Notes: generated from the letters alone by a model not told the origin. 64,000 bases of DNA from CAZAQV01 sp964487255 (GCA_964487255.1 CAZAQV010000015.1:62001-126000), one strand, 5' to 3'; positions 49,876 through 58,796 are shown, counted from the stretch's first letter. Numbers and translations: made by a program.

Positions 49876-51246
49876 ATGAGAGAGAAGATCAAAACCTATA
49901 GAACCCTACCCTGGATCCTGACCATTATTGCTTTGGCTGCTTGCGGTGCAGAGACCAACACGGTCGATTCGAGCTCGCTGGAGCTCGACTTTGAAGGTCT
50001 CAATTTGCACTACAGTTCGCCCGGGTGTCCGGCTTTTGAGGACCGCGAACTGGTCTACCTGTCCGATGAGATCACCGCAGACGAGACATGGACCTGTGAG
50101 CAACTGGTTGTGCTCGAGGGTAAGACCTTTGTAACCGCAGGCGCGACGCTCACGATCGATGCTGGTCACGTAGTGGTTGGCGACCTCGGCGGCGCACTTA
50201 TTGTTACTCGGGAAGGGCGCTTGGATGCAAAAGGGCAGGCCTCCGCACCGGTCGTGTTCACCTCCGCGCTTCCTGTCGGTTCACGCGAGCGAGGCGACTG
50301 GGCGGGCGTTGTGTTGCTCGGTGACGCCCGTATCAATGTGCCCGGGGGTAGCAATCAAATCGAAGGCATTGATCCAACCGACCCACGCGGCGGATATGGA
50401 GGCGATGATGACGCTCATGATTGTGGCTCGCTCCGCTATACGCGGATTGAGTTTGCAGGTTCTGAGTTCAGTATTGATAACGAACTCAATGGGCTCACGG
50501 TTGCAGCGTGCGGTTCGTCCACAGTCCTCGACTACGTGCAGATCCACCGGGGTCTTGATGATGGTATCGAGTTTTTCGGCGGGACCGCGAGTGTCCGACA
50601 CTTGGTCGTAACCGGTGCGAAAGACGATTCGATCGATTGGGATGAGGGCTGGACGGGCGGCGTCGAGTACGCCGTCGTACAACAGTATGCTGGATCAGGT
50701 GACAGTGGCATCGAGGCCGACAACCTCGGTGACGACCACGGTGCGCTGCCACGCTCCGCACCGTCACTGAGTAACATCACGCTTCTTGGTACCGATGAAG
50801 CGAGTGGCAACCAAACTGGAATCGTGCTTCGTCGTGGAACAGGCGCAACGATCGAGCGCACCATCATTGCGGGCTTCTCCAACGAAGGTCTCGACATTCG
50901 CGATGAGCAGACCGCTTCAGGCGCTGCAGACGGAACACTTCGAATCCAGACAACGCTCTTCTTCGCTTCTGGCGCGGACGGAATGCAGTACGCAGCACTC
51001 GAACCACTCGACGGCTCGGAAGATGACGACGATGCGGGTTTTGATGAAGTTGCATTCATTGCCAACGCCGATGCGCAGAACCTGATCGGAGTGGACCCGT
51101 TGTTGACCGACCCGTTCAACCCGAAACTACCCAACTACCAACCCTCACTCGAGTCACCGGTGTTCCTGGAACAAGGGTTCATCGGTGCGCTTGAGCCGGG
51201 TGGGGAAGACTGGACCGCTGGCTGGACGGCCTACCCGTCAAACTAG
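49876..51246 (+). CDS. Right-handed beta-helix-like lipoprotein of TonB operon
   Basis: 456 aa. Signal and lipobox IALAAC, then a region starting CPAFEDRELVYLSDEITADE, with repeated beta-strand rungs (TAGATLTIDAGHVVVGDLGG, VLDYVQIHRGLDDGIEFFGG, RHLVVTGAKDDSIDWDEGWTGG, GIVLRRGTGATIERTIIAGF). Similar proteins accompany TonB receptors in Bacteroidetes and Myxococcota. It follows the receptor by 18 bp after GGAGG, so it is the last gene of the operon. It is probably the surface partner or cargo of the receptor. No catalytic motif seen. Two Cys near 100-150 may form a disulfide. Confidence 0.78.
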   Translation: MREKIKTYRTLPWILTIIALAACGAETNTVDSSSLELDFEGLNLHYSSPGCPAFEDRELVYLSDEITADETWTCEQLVVLEGKTFVTAGATLTIDAGHVVVGDLGGALIVTREGRLDAKGQASAPVVFTSALPVGSRERGDWAGVVLLGDARINVPGGSNQIEGIDPTDPRGGYGGDDDAHDCGSLRYTRIEFAGSEFSIDNELNGLTVAACGSSTVLDYVQIHRGLDDGIEFFGGTASVRHLVVTGAKDDSIDWDEGWTGGVEYAVVQQYAGSGDSGIEADNLGDDHGALPRSAPSLSNITLLGTDEASGNQTGIVLRRGTGATIERTIIAGFSNEGLDIRDEQTASGAADGTLRIQTTLFFASGADGMQYAALEPLDGSEDDDDAGFDEVAFIANADAQNLIGVDPLLTDPFNPKLPNYQPSLESPVFLEQGFIGALEPGGEDWTAGWTAYPSN

Positions 51247-51265
51247 ACGGCCGACGCTTTGCTTG

Positions 51266-51294
51266 CGCGCTTGGGGTAACGACCCCCGGGCGCG
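51266..51294 (+). terminator. Hairpin after TonB operon
   Basis: Two nested stems: CGCGC (51266-51270) with GCGCG (51290-51294), and GGGGT with ACCCC around AACG (51273-51286). It is 20 bp after the operon's last stop. No U-tract, but stable; a Rho-independent-like end or a mRNA-protecting structure. Confidence 0.5.
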
Positions 51295-51321
51295 TGACAG
51301 CAATTGATGCTAAGGCCTCGC

Positions 51322-52965
51322 ATGTCGATCCTGCGTTTTGCCATCATCCTCTCTTTCCTTGTCGTGTCGTGCACCGCAACGAGCGGTAGCGAGAGCGACG
51401 ATATTCATCGGGTTGCTCCGGGCAAGACGGACAACTATTACTCGAACGTTGCGCGCGAGTTTGAGGTGCGCGGCGCCATCGAGCTGGAGTTGACCGCCGA
51501 CGAGTTTGCCGACGAAGCAGTGCGTCAGGAAAAGGCGGACCGAAGAATCACCGCGGCCGTCACCTACCTCACGACCTTTGTCACCAAGAAGCTCGACAAG
51601 TTTTTTTCGAACGAGGAGTACGGCGGCTTCGCGGCCATGGTGCGCAATCGTCTGGTGACGACCACCGACTTCGAGGAGCGCGTGGATGGTAGCGAGACGA
51701 CGTACTGGGCGAACTTTGCCATTACGCTCGCTGGCCCCACAGAGCTACCGGGGCTGATTGGCAACAACTTCGAGCTTTTGATGCCAAAGGGCAAGGAGGC
51801 ATCTGGCGGGTCGCTCTCTACCGTGCGTAGCTTCAATCCCGAGACCTACTCCGGGGAGATCGAGTCGATCGAGGTCGAGCTGCGACCGATCGCCGCCGCG
51901 GGTAATGCCTACCCGCATTACGAGGCTTTTGTCGAAGACGGCGTGTACGACATCACCATGTTCCAGGGCTACGACTACAACGAGGGACGTTCTGACTTGA
52001 TGGAGACGATTTATCTACTTTCGACCTTCGAGGCGCTCGGTTTCGATCTCACGCAGCTTGACCTGCTGCCTCAGCCCGACGCGCGGCTGGCCCAGCTCTA
52101 CGATGATATTTACGCGCACTATTTGAAGGAGGAAGAAGCTGGCAACACGAACGAAGGGTTCTCGGTTGCCGATTGGTGGGCGCGGCTCGAACCTTATCTT
52201 GAGATTGCGACGCGTATGACCGCCAAGTCGGGACCGATCTCGAGGGAAATCAGCTTCGGCGGACGACCCGTGCTTGTCGAAGCTCGCATTTTCCACACCG
52301 AGCTCTTCGATGACTCTTCCTACCAGAAGCAAACGGCGCTCGACGAGTTTGTGGCGCGTGATGTGTTTTATTACAACGGTCACGCGGGACCTTGGTACGG
52401 CTTTTCGCTGAACTCGGCCGGCACCGCAGACGTCAAAGAGGCGGACTTCGCGCAGGCGCCGTTTACTGATCGACAGCAGCTCTTTGTGGCCAATGGTTGT
52501 CAGACCTACTCGCAATACGCAGATACAGTCTATGCGCACGAGCTCAAGTCGGTCGAGAACCTCGACGTGATCACCACGGTCAATTACTCGTATGGACAGG
52601 GCGCGATTCCGTCCCTCGCCGGGCTGCTTCATCTCGACGAGCGAGGTGAACTCATCCCGCACCACTTCGAGGCGATTCTGACCTACGTCAACGACAACGA
52701 GACCAACAGAGAAAAAGAGGTCTTCTACGGGGTGACGGGCATCGAGGAGAACCCGCGCGTTCACCCTTATGCAAACCCGCAGCGCATCGGCGAAGCATGT
52801 ACGGCAAGTGCCGAATGCGGTCATGTATGGGGCAACGTGTGTGTATCGGGCGCGTGTGGCGTTTACGCGCTTGACGCCAATGCGTGCCCCGAAGGTACGT
52901 TTGGCTCGCCACTTGCCGACGGCGACACGATTTTCGCTCACGGTTGTTTCGCGCAGCCCCTCTGA
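51322..52965 (+). CDS. Lipoprotein with caspase/gingipain-like His-Cys pair
   Basis: 547 aa. Signal with lipobox SFLVVSC. After about 330 residues of unknown fold comes VFYYNGHAGPWYGFSLNSAG (His354) and, 39 residues later, QQLFVANGCQTYSQYADTVY (Cys393). A hydrophobic strand-His-(Gly/Ala) and a hydrophobic strand-Cys at this distance is the hallmark of clan CD (caspase/gingipain) peptidases; here the first is YYNGHAG and the second LFVANGC. The C-terminus has a Cys-rich module (CTASAECGHVWGNVCVSGAC). It is the next gene after the TonB operon, behind a hairpin. The start at 51322 follows AAGG; 51307 is an alternative. The peptidase assignment is inference from motifs. Confidence 0.6.
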   Translation: MSILRFAIILSFLVVSCTATSGSESDDIHRVAPGKTDNYYSNVAREFEVRGAIELELTADEFADEAVRQEKADRRITAAVTYLTTFVTKKLDKFFSNEEYGGFAAMVRNRLVTTTDFEERVDGSETTYWANFAITLAGPTELPGLIGNNFELLMPKGKEASGGSLSTVRSFNPETYSGEIESIEVELRPIAAAGNAYPHYEAFVEDGVYDITMFQGYDYNEGRSDLMETIYLLSTFEALGFDLTQLDLLPQPDARLAQLYDDIYAHYLKEEEAGNTNEGFSVADWWARLEPYLEIATRMTAKSGPISREISFGGRPVLVEARIFHTELFDDSSYQKQTALDEFVARDVFYYNGHAGPWYGFSLNSAGTADVKEADFAQAPFTDRQQLFVANGCQTYSQYADTVYAHELKSVENLDVITTVNYSYGQGAIPSLAGLLHLDERGELIPHHFEAILTYVNDNETNREKEVFYGVTGIEENPRVHPYANPQRIGEACTASAECGHVWGNVCVSGACGVYALDANACPEGTFGSPLADGDTIFAHGCFAQPL

Positions 52966-52986
52966 GCTTCTTGAAGCAAGGAGAGG
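52959..52986. terminator. Hairpin between convergent genes
   Basis: CCTCT and AGAGG enclose GCTT/AAGC with a small loop, spanning the end of the caspase-like gene and the 22-bp gap to the convergent dioxygenase. No U-tract. Confidence 0.4.
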
Positions 52987-52987
52987 C

Positions 52988-53695
52988 CTAGCTTACAGCG
53001 ATTCGAGCGATGGCGTAGTGCCCAGCTTGCCCCCGAACCGTCCAATCGTTCAGTCGAAGCACGCGGCTTGCATCACCGGAAAAGCACGTTGGCGGCTGAC
53101 ATGAGTCGTATGCGCCCAGGTAGGGGTCGTTCTCGAAGTACAGCTGGGTGGTCAGTAGCTGGAGGCCGCTCGGGGAGAAGACTTTTGTGTGCAAATGCTT
53201 GGGGCGGGGCCCACCGGCATCGCCGTAGCGGCCAGGGAGGATTGTCTCAAACGCAAACATTCCCCGTGAGTCGGTTTGAACATGGCCGCGCAGGCGATAG
53301 TCCGTTTGTGCATCGTGGTACGCGCCACGGGCGTCGGCCTGCCAGATGTCAAGGGCGTAGCTGTCCGCGACCGACTGGCATCGGTGCGTGACTTGGCCGA
53401 CCACAATAAGGCGCGTGCCTGGTTCATCGGTTCTTGCGATCAGCGCTCGCTGTGGAGAACCACCTTCGTAAAAGGGGCCCTGTGCGTCCGCCATGGTTGG
53501 TTCGCAGTCTTGGGCATTGTCCGTGTCGTCCTCGACGGGAATGCCGCTTGCGTCGATGACTGTTCCGCGGTCTGTGCCACTGTCCGCCGAATCGAGCACG
53601 CCCTTGGAGGAGGTGCAGGCACCGAGTCCCACCACGCCACCTGCGATAAGTTTGAGTGTTTCTCGTCGTGAGGTCGCTATGCTCGCTTGCTTCAT
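52988..53695 (-). CDS. Intradiol ring-cleavage dioxygenase-like protein, exported
   Basis: 235 aa. The N-terminus has a Tat-like signal SRRETLKLIAGGVVGLGACTSS with a lipobox LGAC, so export and lipidation are likely. The catalytic domain (about 70-215) has the intradiol fold signature: GPFYEGG, LDIWQADARGAYHD (Tyr ligand), ILPGRYGD (second Tyr) and RPKHLHTKVFSP (two His ligands) for non-haem Fe(III). Related secreted proteins act on catechol-like compounds, but many members are functionally uncharacterised. Start at 53695 (MKQASIATSRR) preferred over 53725. It is convergent with the caspase-like gene. Confidence 0.87.
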   Translation of the reverse strand: MKQASIATSRRETLKLIAGGVVGLGACTSSKGVLDSADSGTDRGTVIDASGIPVEDDTDNAQDCEPTMADAQGPFYEGGSPQRALIARTDEPGTRLIVVGQVTHRCQSVADSYALDIWQADARGAYHDAQTDYRLRGHVQTDSRGMFAFETILPGRYGDAGGPRPKHLHTKVFSPSGLQLLTTQLYFENDPYLGAYDSCQPPTCFSGDASRVLRLNDWTVRGQAGHYAIARIAVS

Positions 53696-53816
53696 GCTCA
53701 CGAAAATAGCCTTTGCCCAAGACAACTCAACCAGATGGCCCGTATATTAGATATAGCCAACAACTATCCTTCAGCAAGGTGGACGCGGCGAGTGTGTTTG
53801 GTGATAGCGTTGTGTG

Positions 53817-54644
53817 ATGAGTCCCGTCACGAAACGAACAATATGGATGGTGTGGGCGATAGCGAGCTTGGGGATGGCCTGCGACTCGGACGACGCCGCT
53901 GAGCCGCAGGACAACGCGGCCAAACTTCCTGACACCGTCACACGTATCTCGGCGGACGAACTGTCGTCGCTCGAAGCCAAAACAACAGGGCTCACGGTGC
54001 TCGACGTGCGGACAGCCCACGAGTTTTCCGAAGGCCACATTCCGGGCGCAAAGAATATCGACATCCAGAAAGCGAGCTTTGACGAGCAAGCGTCCAGGCT
54101 CGACTCGAAGCAAACCTACGTCATTCACTGCTCGGCCGGCTCGCCTGGCGGGCGCTCTACACGAGCGGCGCAGAAGCTTGCGGCCCTGGGTTTTGAGCAT
54201 GTTTATCACCTCGATGGCGGCTACCTCGCCTGGGAAAAGGCGCAGACTTCCGCCGCGCAAAGCATCGACACGGATAAGGGGCACAACATGCAAGGAAAGC
54301 CGCATTACCTGGAGATTGTGAGTCCAGACGTCCAAGCAATTTGCAGTCTCTACGAGCAGTCGTTGGGGATCGAGTTCGAACAGCCCGCGAAGGATGTCGG
54401 CGGAGCGCGGGTGGCCTCGCTTCCCGACGGCACACTTTTGGGAGTGCGCGGACCCTTGCGCGAGGACGAGCAACCCGTCGTCCGTATCTACTCGCGTGTG
54501 AAGGAGCTGTCGGCAGCGATCGAGGCGGCCCGCAAAGCCGGAGCGCAGGTCGCACTCGAAGAAATGCCACTTGGTGAGCGCGGGCGTATTGGGATCGTAA
54601 TTCTCGGCGGTATCGAGCACGGCTACTGGCAACCCGCGAGTTGA
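53817..54644 (+). CDS. Rhodanese-VOC (glyoxalase-like) fusion lipoprotein
   Basis: 275 aa. Signal with lipobox LGMAC, then a rhodanese domain (about 40-145): TVLDVRTAHEFSEGHIPGAKN and the active-site loop HCSAGSPGGRS with catalytic Cys105. The second half (about 160-275) is a VOC/glyoxalase-like domain: KPHYLEIVSPDVQAICSLYE and GVRGPLREDEQPVVRIYSRV. The rhodanese loop is longer than usual and basic, which may affect the sulfur acceptor. A sulfurtransferase fused to a VOC domain and tethered to a membrane is not a common architecture. Confidence 0.88.
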   Translation: MSPVTKRTIWMVWAIASLGMACDSDDAAEPQDNAAKLPDTVTRISADELSSLEAKTTGLTVLDVRTAHEFSEGHIPGAKNIDIQKASFDEQASRLDSKQTYVIHCSAGSPGGRSTRAAQKLAALGFEHVYHLDGGYLAWEKAQTSAAQSIDTDKGHNMQGKPHYLEIVSPDVQAICSLYEQSLGIEFEQPAKDVGGARVASLPDGTLLGVRGPLREDEQPVVRIYSRVKELSAAIEAARKAGAQVALEEMPLGERGRIGIVILGGIEHGYWQPAS

Positions 54645-54682
54645 GGGTTGTCATCGGGGCGCGACTGCCCCATCGTCCTTCC

Positions 54683-56131
54683 GTGAGCCAACCCGCCTAT
54701 CCATCGAAAGGATTTGATGAAACGTTCGACGCTGCAGGTCAAGCGCGCAGTCACGCCAGCCGTCTCGTCAAACACTTTCAAGCGCTTTCGTCGAAGGAGC
54801 TGGGCGACCTACAACGTTCGATCAATCGAACCATCAGTGACATGGGCATCAGCTTCACGGTCTACTCTGAAGGAAGCAACATCGACCGAAGTTGGCCGCT
54901 CGACGCGTTTCCGCGCACGATTCCTGGCAGCGAATGGGACATCGTAGCACGCGGTCTCAAACAGCGACTGCGTGCGCTCAACCTCTTCATCAATGACCTT
55001 TATAACGAGCGAAAAATACTCGCCGATGGTGTCGTCCCATCCGCCCTGATCGATAGTTCGAAGAACTACCTCGCACCGTGCAAAGGAGTGACGCCAGCGC
55101 ACGGCGTATGGGCGCACATTTGTGGCACCGACTTGGTACGGGACGACAGTGGCGAGTTCTACGTGCTCGAAGACAACCTGCGTGTTCCGTCCGGCGTGGC
55201 CTACATGCTCGAAAACCGTACGGTGAGCAAGCGCGTGTTCCCGGCGCTCTTTCGCAAGCTTCAAGTTCGACCTGTCGCAGAGTATCCAACCATGCTCTCC
55301 AACATGCTTGAGTCGATCTCTCCACGGCGCAGCGAGCGCGAGGCGACGGTGGTCGTACTCACACCCGGAATCTATAACTCAGCATATTTTGAGCACAGCT
55401 ACCTTGCGCGCACCATGGGCGTCGAGCTTGCGGAAGGCAGCGACCTTGTTGTCGGAAAAGACGAGTGCGTCTATCTCAAGACCATTGATGGCTTACAACG
55501 TGTCGACACCATCTATCGGCGAATTGATGATACGTTCATGGACCCCGAAGCGTTTCGGCCTGACTCGATGCTCGGGGTTCCCGGCATCACGCGCGCCTGG
55601 CGTGCAGGCAATGTTGCCATCGCCAACGCACCGGGCTCAGGTGTGGCCGATGACAAGGTCGTTTACTCGTACGTGCCAGAAATCGTAGAGTATTACTTGG
55701 GCGTAAAACCACGCTTGGCCAATGTCCCGACCTGGCGGTGTTCGGATCCTGAGCACCTTGAGTATGTGCTCGATCACATCGCTGAGCTGGTGGTCAAACC
55801 TGCAAGTGAGTCGGGTGGATATGGCATGTTGATCGGTCCCCATGCCGATCGCAGCGAACACGAGAAGTTCCGCCGCTTGCTCAAAGAAGACCCGCGTAAC
55901 TACATCGCCCAACCCACGCTTTCGCTTTCGACCGGTCCGGTGATCGCGGGCGCCTCGCTCGAACCAAGACACATGGACCTACGACCGTTTGTCTTGCAGG
56001 GGGAGGAGACGGCAGTGACGGCCGGTGGTTTGACACGCGTCGCCATGCGCCCGGGCTCGCTCGTGGTCAACTCATCACAAGGGGGTGGCAGCAAGGACAC
56101 CTGGATCGTGGACGAGGCTGAGTCGCCATGA
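54683..56131 (+). CDS. Circularly permuted ATP-grasp protein (COG2308 type)
   Basis: 482 aa. CP_ATPgrasp_1 features: RTISDMGISFTVYSEGSNID, FPRTIPGSEWDIVARGLKQR, FYVLEDNLRVPSGVAYMLENR, and the C-terminal ATP-binding part with LAELVVKPASESGGYGMLIG. This family always occurs with alpha-E proteins and is often near Anbu. It probably ligates amino acids or a peptide tag. Two starts are possible, GTG 54683 (used) and TTG 54641; neither has a good ribosome binding site. First gene of the three-gene plus-strand unit. Confidence 0.9.
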   Translation: MSQPAYPSKGFDETFDAAGQARSHASRLVKHFQALSSKELGDLQRSINRTISDMGISFTVYSEGSNIDRSWPLDAFPRTIPGSEWDIVARGLKQRLRALNLFINDLYNERKILADGVVPSALIDSSKNYLAPCKGVTPAHGVWAHICGTDLVRDDSGEFYVLEDNLRVPSGVAYMLENRTVSKRVFPALFRKLQVRPVAEYPTMLSNMLESISPRRSEREATVVVLTPGIYNSAYFEHSYLARTMGVELAEGSDLVVGKDECVYLKTIDGLQRVDTIYRRIDDTFMDPEAFRPDSMLGVPGITRAWRAGNVAIANAPGSGVADDKVVYSYVPEIVEYYLGVKPRLANVPTWRCSDPEHLEYVLDHIAELVVKPASESGGYGMLIGPHADRSEHEKFRRLLKEDPRNYIAQPTLSLSTGPVIAGASLEPRHMDLRPFVLQGEETAVTAGGLTRVAMRPGSLVVNSSQGGGSKDTWIVDEAESP

Positions 56132-56150
56132 GCGGAAAGGTAAACCGATA

Positions 56151-57113
56151 ATGCTATCTCGAGCAGCCGAACGCGTATACTGGGCCGGGCGCTATCTCGA
56201 ACGCGCCGAAAACACCGCACGCATCGTACAGGAATACTCCCAACTTCTGCTCGATTTGCCGAGTGACGCCGGCGCGGGTTGGGGTCGACTCGTGCAGATC
56301 TTCGGCGTGATGTCCACGTTTGAGGGGCGAGGTCACCACGAGAGTGAGGCGGATGTCATCCACTTCTTGGTCGCTGATCCCGATAGCACCTCGTCCGTCG
56401 CCTTTTCGCTGGCGGCGGCTCGCAGCAACATTCGCAACGCGCGCGACTTGCTTCCGCAGGAAGCTTGGGAAAGCATCAACGAACTCTGTCAGCGCGCGAA
56501 CAAGGAGCTTGCGCTCGGCGTAGCGGGTCAAGATCGCTTTGAGGTTCTCTCGAACATTGTCCGCAACTGTCAGCAACTGCACGGGTTGTTCATCGACACC
56601 ATGAGCCATGGGCCGCCGTTCCGTTTCCTTGAGCTTGGCCGAGCCATCGAGCGCGCCGATATGACGAGTCGTATGATCGATGTGGCGACGATTCATATTC
56701 AGGAGGACGAAAGCCTTGCCGGACGGTACGGCTCAACGCTTTGGTCCAGTGTGCTTCGTTCTCTCAGCGGTTTTCAGATGTACCGCCAGTACTGTCATCG
56801 CCAGGTCGTCGGTTCACGGGTCATCGAATTTCTGGTGTTCGATGAACTCTTTCCACGCGCGATCAGCGCGTGTCTTGCCTCCGCGAAGGGAACGGTCAAC
56901 ACGTTGCCGCGACCGTCAGAGGTTTCCGATCGACTCGATTCTGCTTCGACCTACTTGCGCACGGCGTGTCCGGATAGGAAAGAAGCGAGCGCCGTGAGCC
57001 AATGGATGGACGGCGTGCAAGAGCAGCTCGCCGCGGTTGGCGAAGCGGTCTCGACGACGTGGTTTGTCCCAAAGTTCGACGACGAGCTCCCTTCAAGCGC
57101 TGCCGGGCAATAG
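56151..57113 (+). CDS. Alpha-E domain protein (COG2307 type)
   Basis: 320 aa, all-helical. The N-terminus MLSRAAERVYWAGRYLERAENTARI is the family signature, repeated in pseudo-symmetric form (RFLELGRAIERADMTSRMID). It is the constant partner of the permuted ATP-grasp protein, 19 bp upstream. The biochemical role is unknown; the pair may form a ligase with a conjugating scaffold. AAAGG is 10 nt before ATG 56151. Confidence 0.92.
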   Translation: MLSRAAERVYWAGRYLERAENTARIVQEYSQLLLDLPSDAGAGWGRLVQIFGVMSTFEGRGHHESEADVIHFLVADPDSTSSVAFSLAAARSNIRNARDLLPQEAWESINELCQRANKELALGVAGQDRFEVLSNIVRNCQQLHGLFIDTMSHGPPFRFLELGRAIERADMTSRMIDVATIHIQEDESLAGRYGSTLWSSVLRSLSGFQMYRQYCHRQVVGSRVIEFLVFDELFPRAISACLASAKGTVNTLPRPSEVSDRLDSASTYLRTACPDRKEASAVSQWMDGVQEQLAAVGEAVSTTWFVPKFDDELPSSAAGQ

Positions 57114-57121
57114 GTGTACGG

Positions 57122-58090
57122 ATGAGCAAGCTTTATTGCACCTGTGGGCAGACCGTCTATTTCGACAACCATAGCTGTGGAAACTGCGGACGCGCGCTTG
57201 CCTTCGACCCGTCGACGTTGCGTATGCAATCGGAGGAGTGGCCAGGTGCCGGGCTTCCTTTCTGCGGCAATCGCGCGAATGCGGTTCAGTGCAACTGGCT
57301 CAGCGACAGTCTGGGCGCATACTGTCTTTCTTGTCAGCTGAGCCGTGTCATCCCGACCTTGGGCAAGATCGGCAATGAAGCGTGGTGGCGCCAACTCGAA
57401 GCCGCCAAGCGAGTGCTGATCCGCGACCTGCTTCGCCTCGGATTGCCGGTTCAATCGGGCGAGCTCTCGTTTGAGTTTATGGAGGACCGGCGGACCAATC
57501 CGCTCGTGGATGAAGAGTTTGTCTTGATTGGACACCGCGCGGGCACGATTACGATCAACGCCGCAGAGGCCGATGACCTGTTTCGTGAGTCGATGCGGCT
57601 CAAGATGGGTGAGCCGGTGCGCACGTTGCTTGGTCACATGCGGCACGAGTCAGGTCACTACTATTTTAATGTGTTGCTCGACGAGCAAGCCAAAGATGCG
57701 GCACGCGTGCTCTTTGGCGACGAGCGGGCCGACTATGAGACGGCTCTTGCTGAGCATTATCAAGTCGGTCCACGCGCAGATTGGCAAAGTGCTTGGATCT
57801 CACCCTACGCGAGTGCACACCCGAGCGAAGATTGGGCCGAATGTTGGAGTCACTATCTGCAGATTCGTGCAGCCATCGATGTGGCCGAGGATGAGGGCTG
57901 GGTGGTCTCCAGTGCTCGGGCAAACTGGTACGAGAGTGGCGGAGCCTTACTCCGTTCAATCAACGAATTTTGCCGCAGCCTCGGGCTCGCAGATGCCTAC
58001 CCCTACGTGTGGAACGAGCCGGTGAGGCGAAAGATTGACTACATTCATCGGACCCTCGAGACCTTCGTCAGGCGCGTTTGTCCCAATTGA
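57122..58090 (+). CDS. Putative zinc-binding peptidase (HExxH) with N-terminal zinc ribbon
   Basis: 322 aa. The first 25 residues are a zinc ribbon (CTCGQTVYFDNHSCGNCGRALAF), and a second Cys set follows (CGNRANAVQCNW...YCLSCQ). The catalytic region has HMRHESGHYYFN, with HExxH at residues 175-179, and DWAECWSHYLQIRAAIDVA further on, where Glu could be a third ligand. This matches the 'zinc-binding metallopeptidase' family (PF15887 type). It starts 8 bp after the alpha-E gene, in the place where transglutaminase-like genes usually stand in Anbu loci. The 3' end overlaps the convergent Anbu gene by 23 bp. Confidence 0.85.
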   Translation: MSKLYCTCGQTVYFDNHSCGNCGRALAFDPSTLRMQSEEWPGAGLPFCGNRANAVQCNWLSDSLGAYCLSCQLSRVIPTLGKIGNEAWWRQLEAAKRVLIRDLLRLGLPVQSGELSFEFMEDRRTNPLVDEEFVLIGHRAGTITINAAEADDLFRESMRLKMGEPVRTLLGHMRHESGHYYFNVLLDEQAKDAARVLFGDERADYETALAEHYQVGPRADWQSAWISPYASAHPSEDWAECWSHYLQIRAAIDVAEDEGWVVSSARANWYESGGALLRSINEFCRSLGLADAYPYVWNEPVRRKIDYIHRTLETFVRRVCPN

Positions 58091-58796
58091 GCGGTGGAAG
58101 CGCGTCAAATGCGGCGCGAAGGTTTTCTTTCCAAGCGGCAAAGAGCTGGTCGAGATAGGCGTCGCCTTGGTCGAGCACAATGTGCACGGGTTTCAGGGAT
58201 TTGACCGGATAGAGCAGGAGCTCGACCGGTGGTCCGACGCTCGCGTTGCAGCGGATGGTCGAGTCCATCGAAACAAGGGCACAGCGCGCGATGGTCTCTA
58301 GATCCGTCTGCCGCGTGACGATACGGTCGAGAATGGGGCGGCCATACTTGACCTCGCCGAGTTGCAGGAACGGGATAAACTTGGTGGGCGCGACGAAGTT
58401 TCCCTTCGAGTAGATGTGGAACAAGCCGATCGGTCCGTCGCCCACTTGGCCGCCGAGCAAAAAGTCGGCCTCGGGCGAAAAGTCGTCGTCTCGGTTCGCG
58501 TACTTGTCTTGAATGTTGCGGCTCACGTCACCCAAGTAGCTTGCCGCGTCACGAATCGAACTCACCGTATTAAAGTTGGGTGACTTGTCGTTGCTGAGGT
58601 CAGTGCGCAGCGCGGCCAGCACGGCCTGGGTGGTGGCCAGGTTGCCCGCGCTCAAAATCGTGAAAAAGCGGCCTTCAAGTTCGTCGAAGATGTGCATCTT
58701 GCTCGCCACGCCGAGCTGGTCGATGCCCGCGTTGGTCCGCGAGTCCGACACCAAGAGCAGACCGTCCTCCACGCAAGCGCCCATGCAGTACGTCAT
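58068..58796 (-). CDS. Anbu, bacterial proteasome-homologue peptidase
   Basis: 242 aa. Starts MTYCMGACVEDGLLLVSDSR, giving an N-terminal Thr after Met removal, the nucleophile of Ntn hydrolases. DSRTNAGIDQLGVASKMHIF and FFTILSAGNLATTQAV are typical of Anbu, as are DFLLGGQVGDGPIGLFHIY and LVSMDSTIRCNASVGPPVELLLY. Anbu forms open-ring assemblies and occurs with ATP-grasp and alpha-E genes, which are here encoded on the opposite strand and converge on it. The start at 58796 is chosen for the Met-Thr; an upstream extension to 58868 would hide the nucleophile. Confidence 0.93.
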   Translation of the reverse strand: MTYCMGACVEDGLLLVSDSRTNAGIDQLGVASKMHIFDELEGRFFTILSAGNLATTQAVLAALRTDLSNDKSPNFNTVSSIRDAASYLGDVSRNIQDKYANRDDDFSPEADFLLGGQVGDGPIGLFHIYSKGNFVAPTKFIPFLQLGEVKYGRPILDRIVTRQTDLETIARCALVSMDSTIRCNASVGPPVELLLYPVKSLKPVHIVLDQGDAYLDQLFAAWKENLRAAFDALPPLNWDKRA

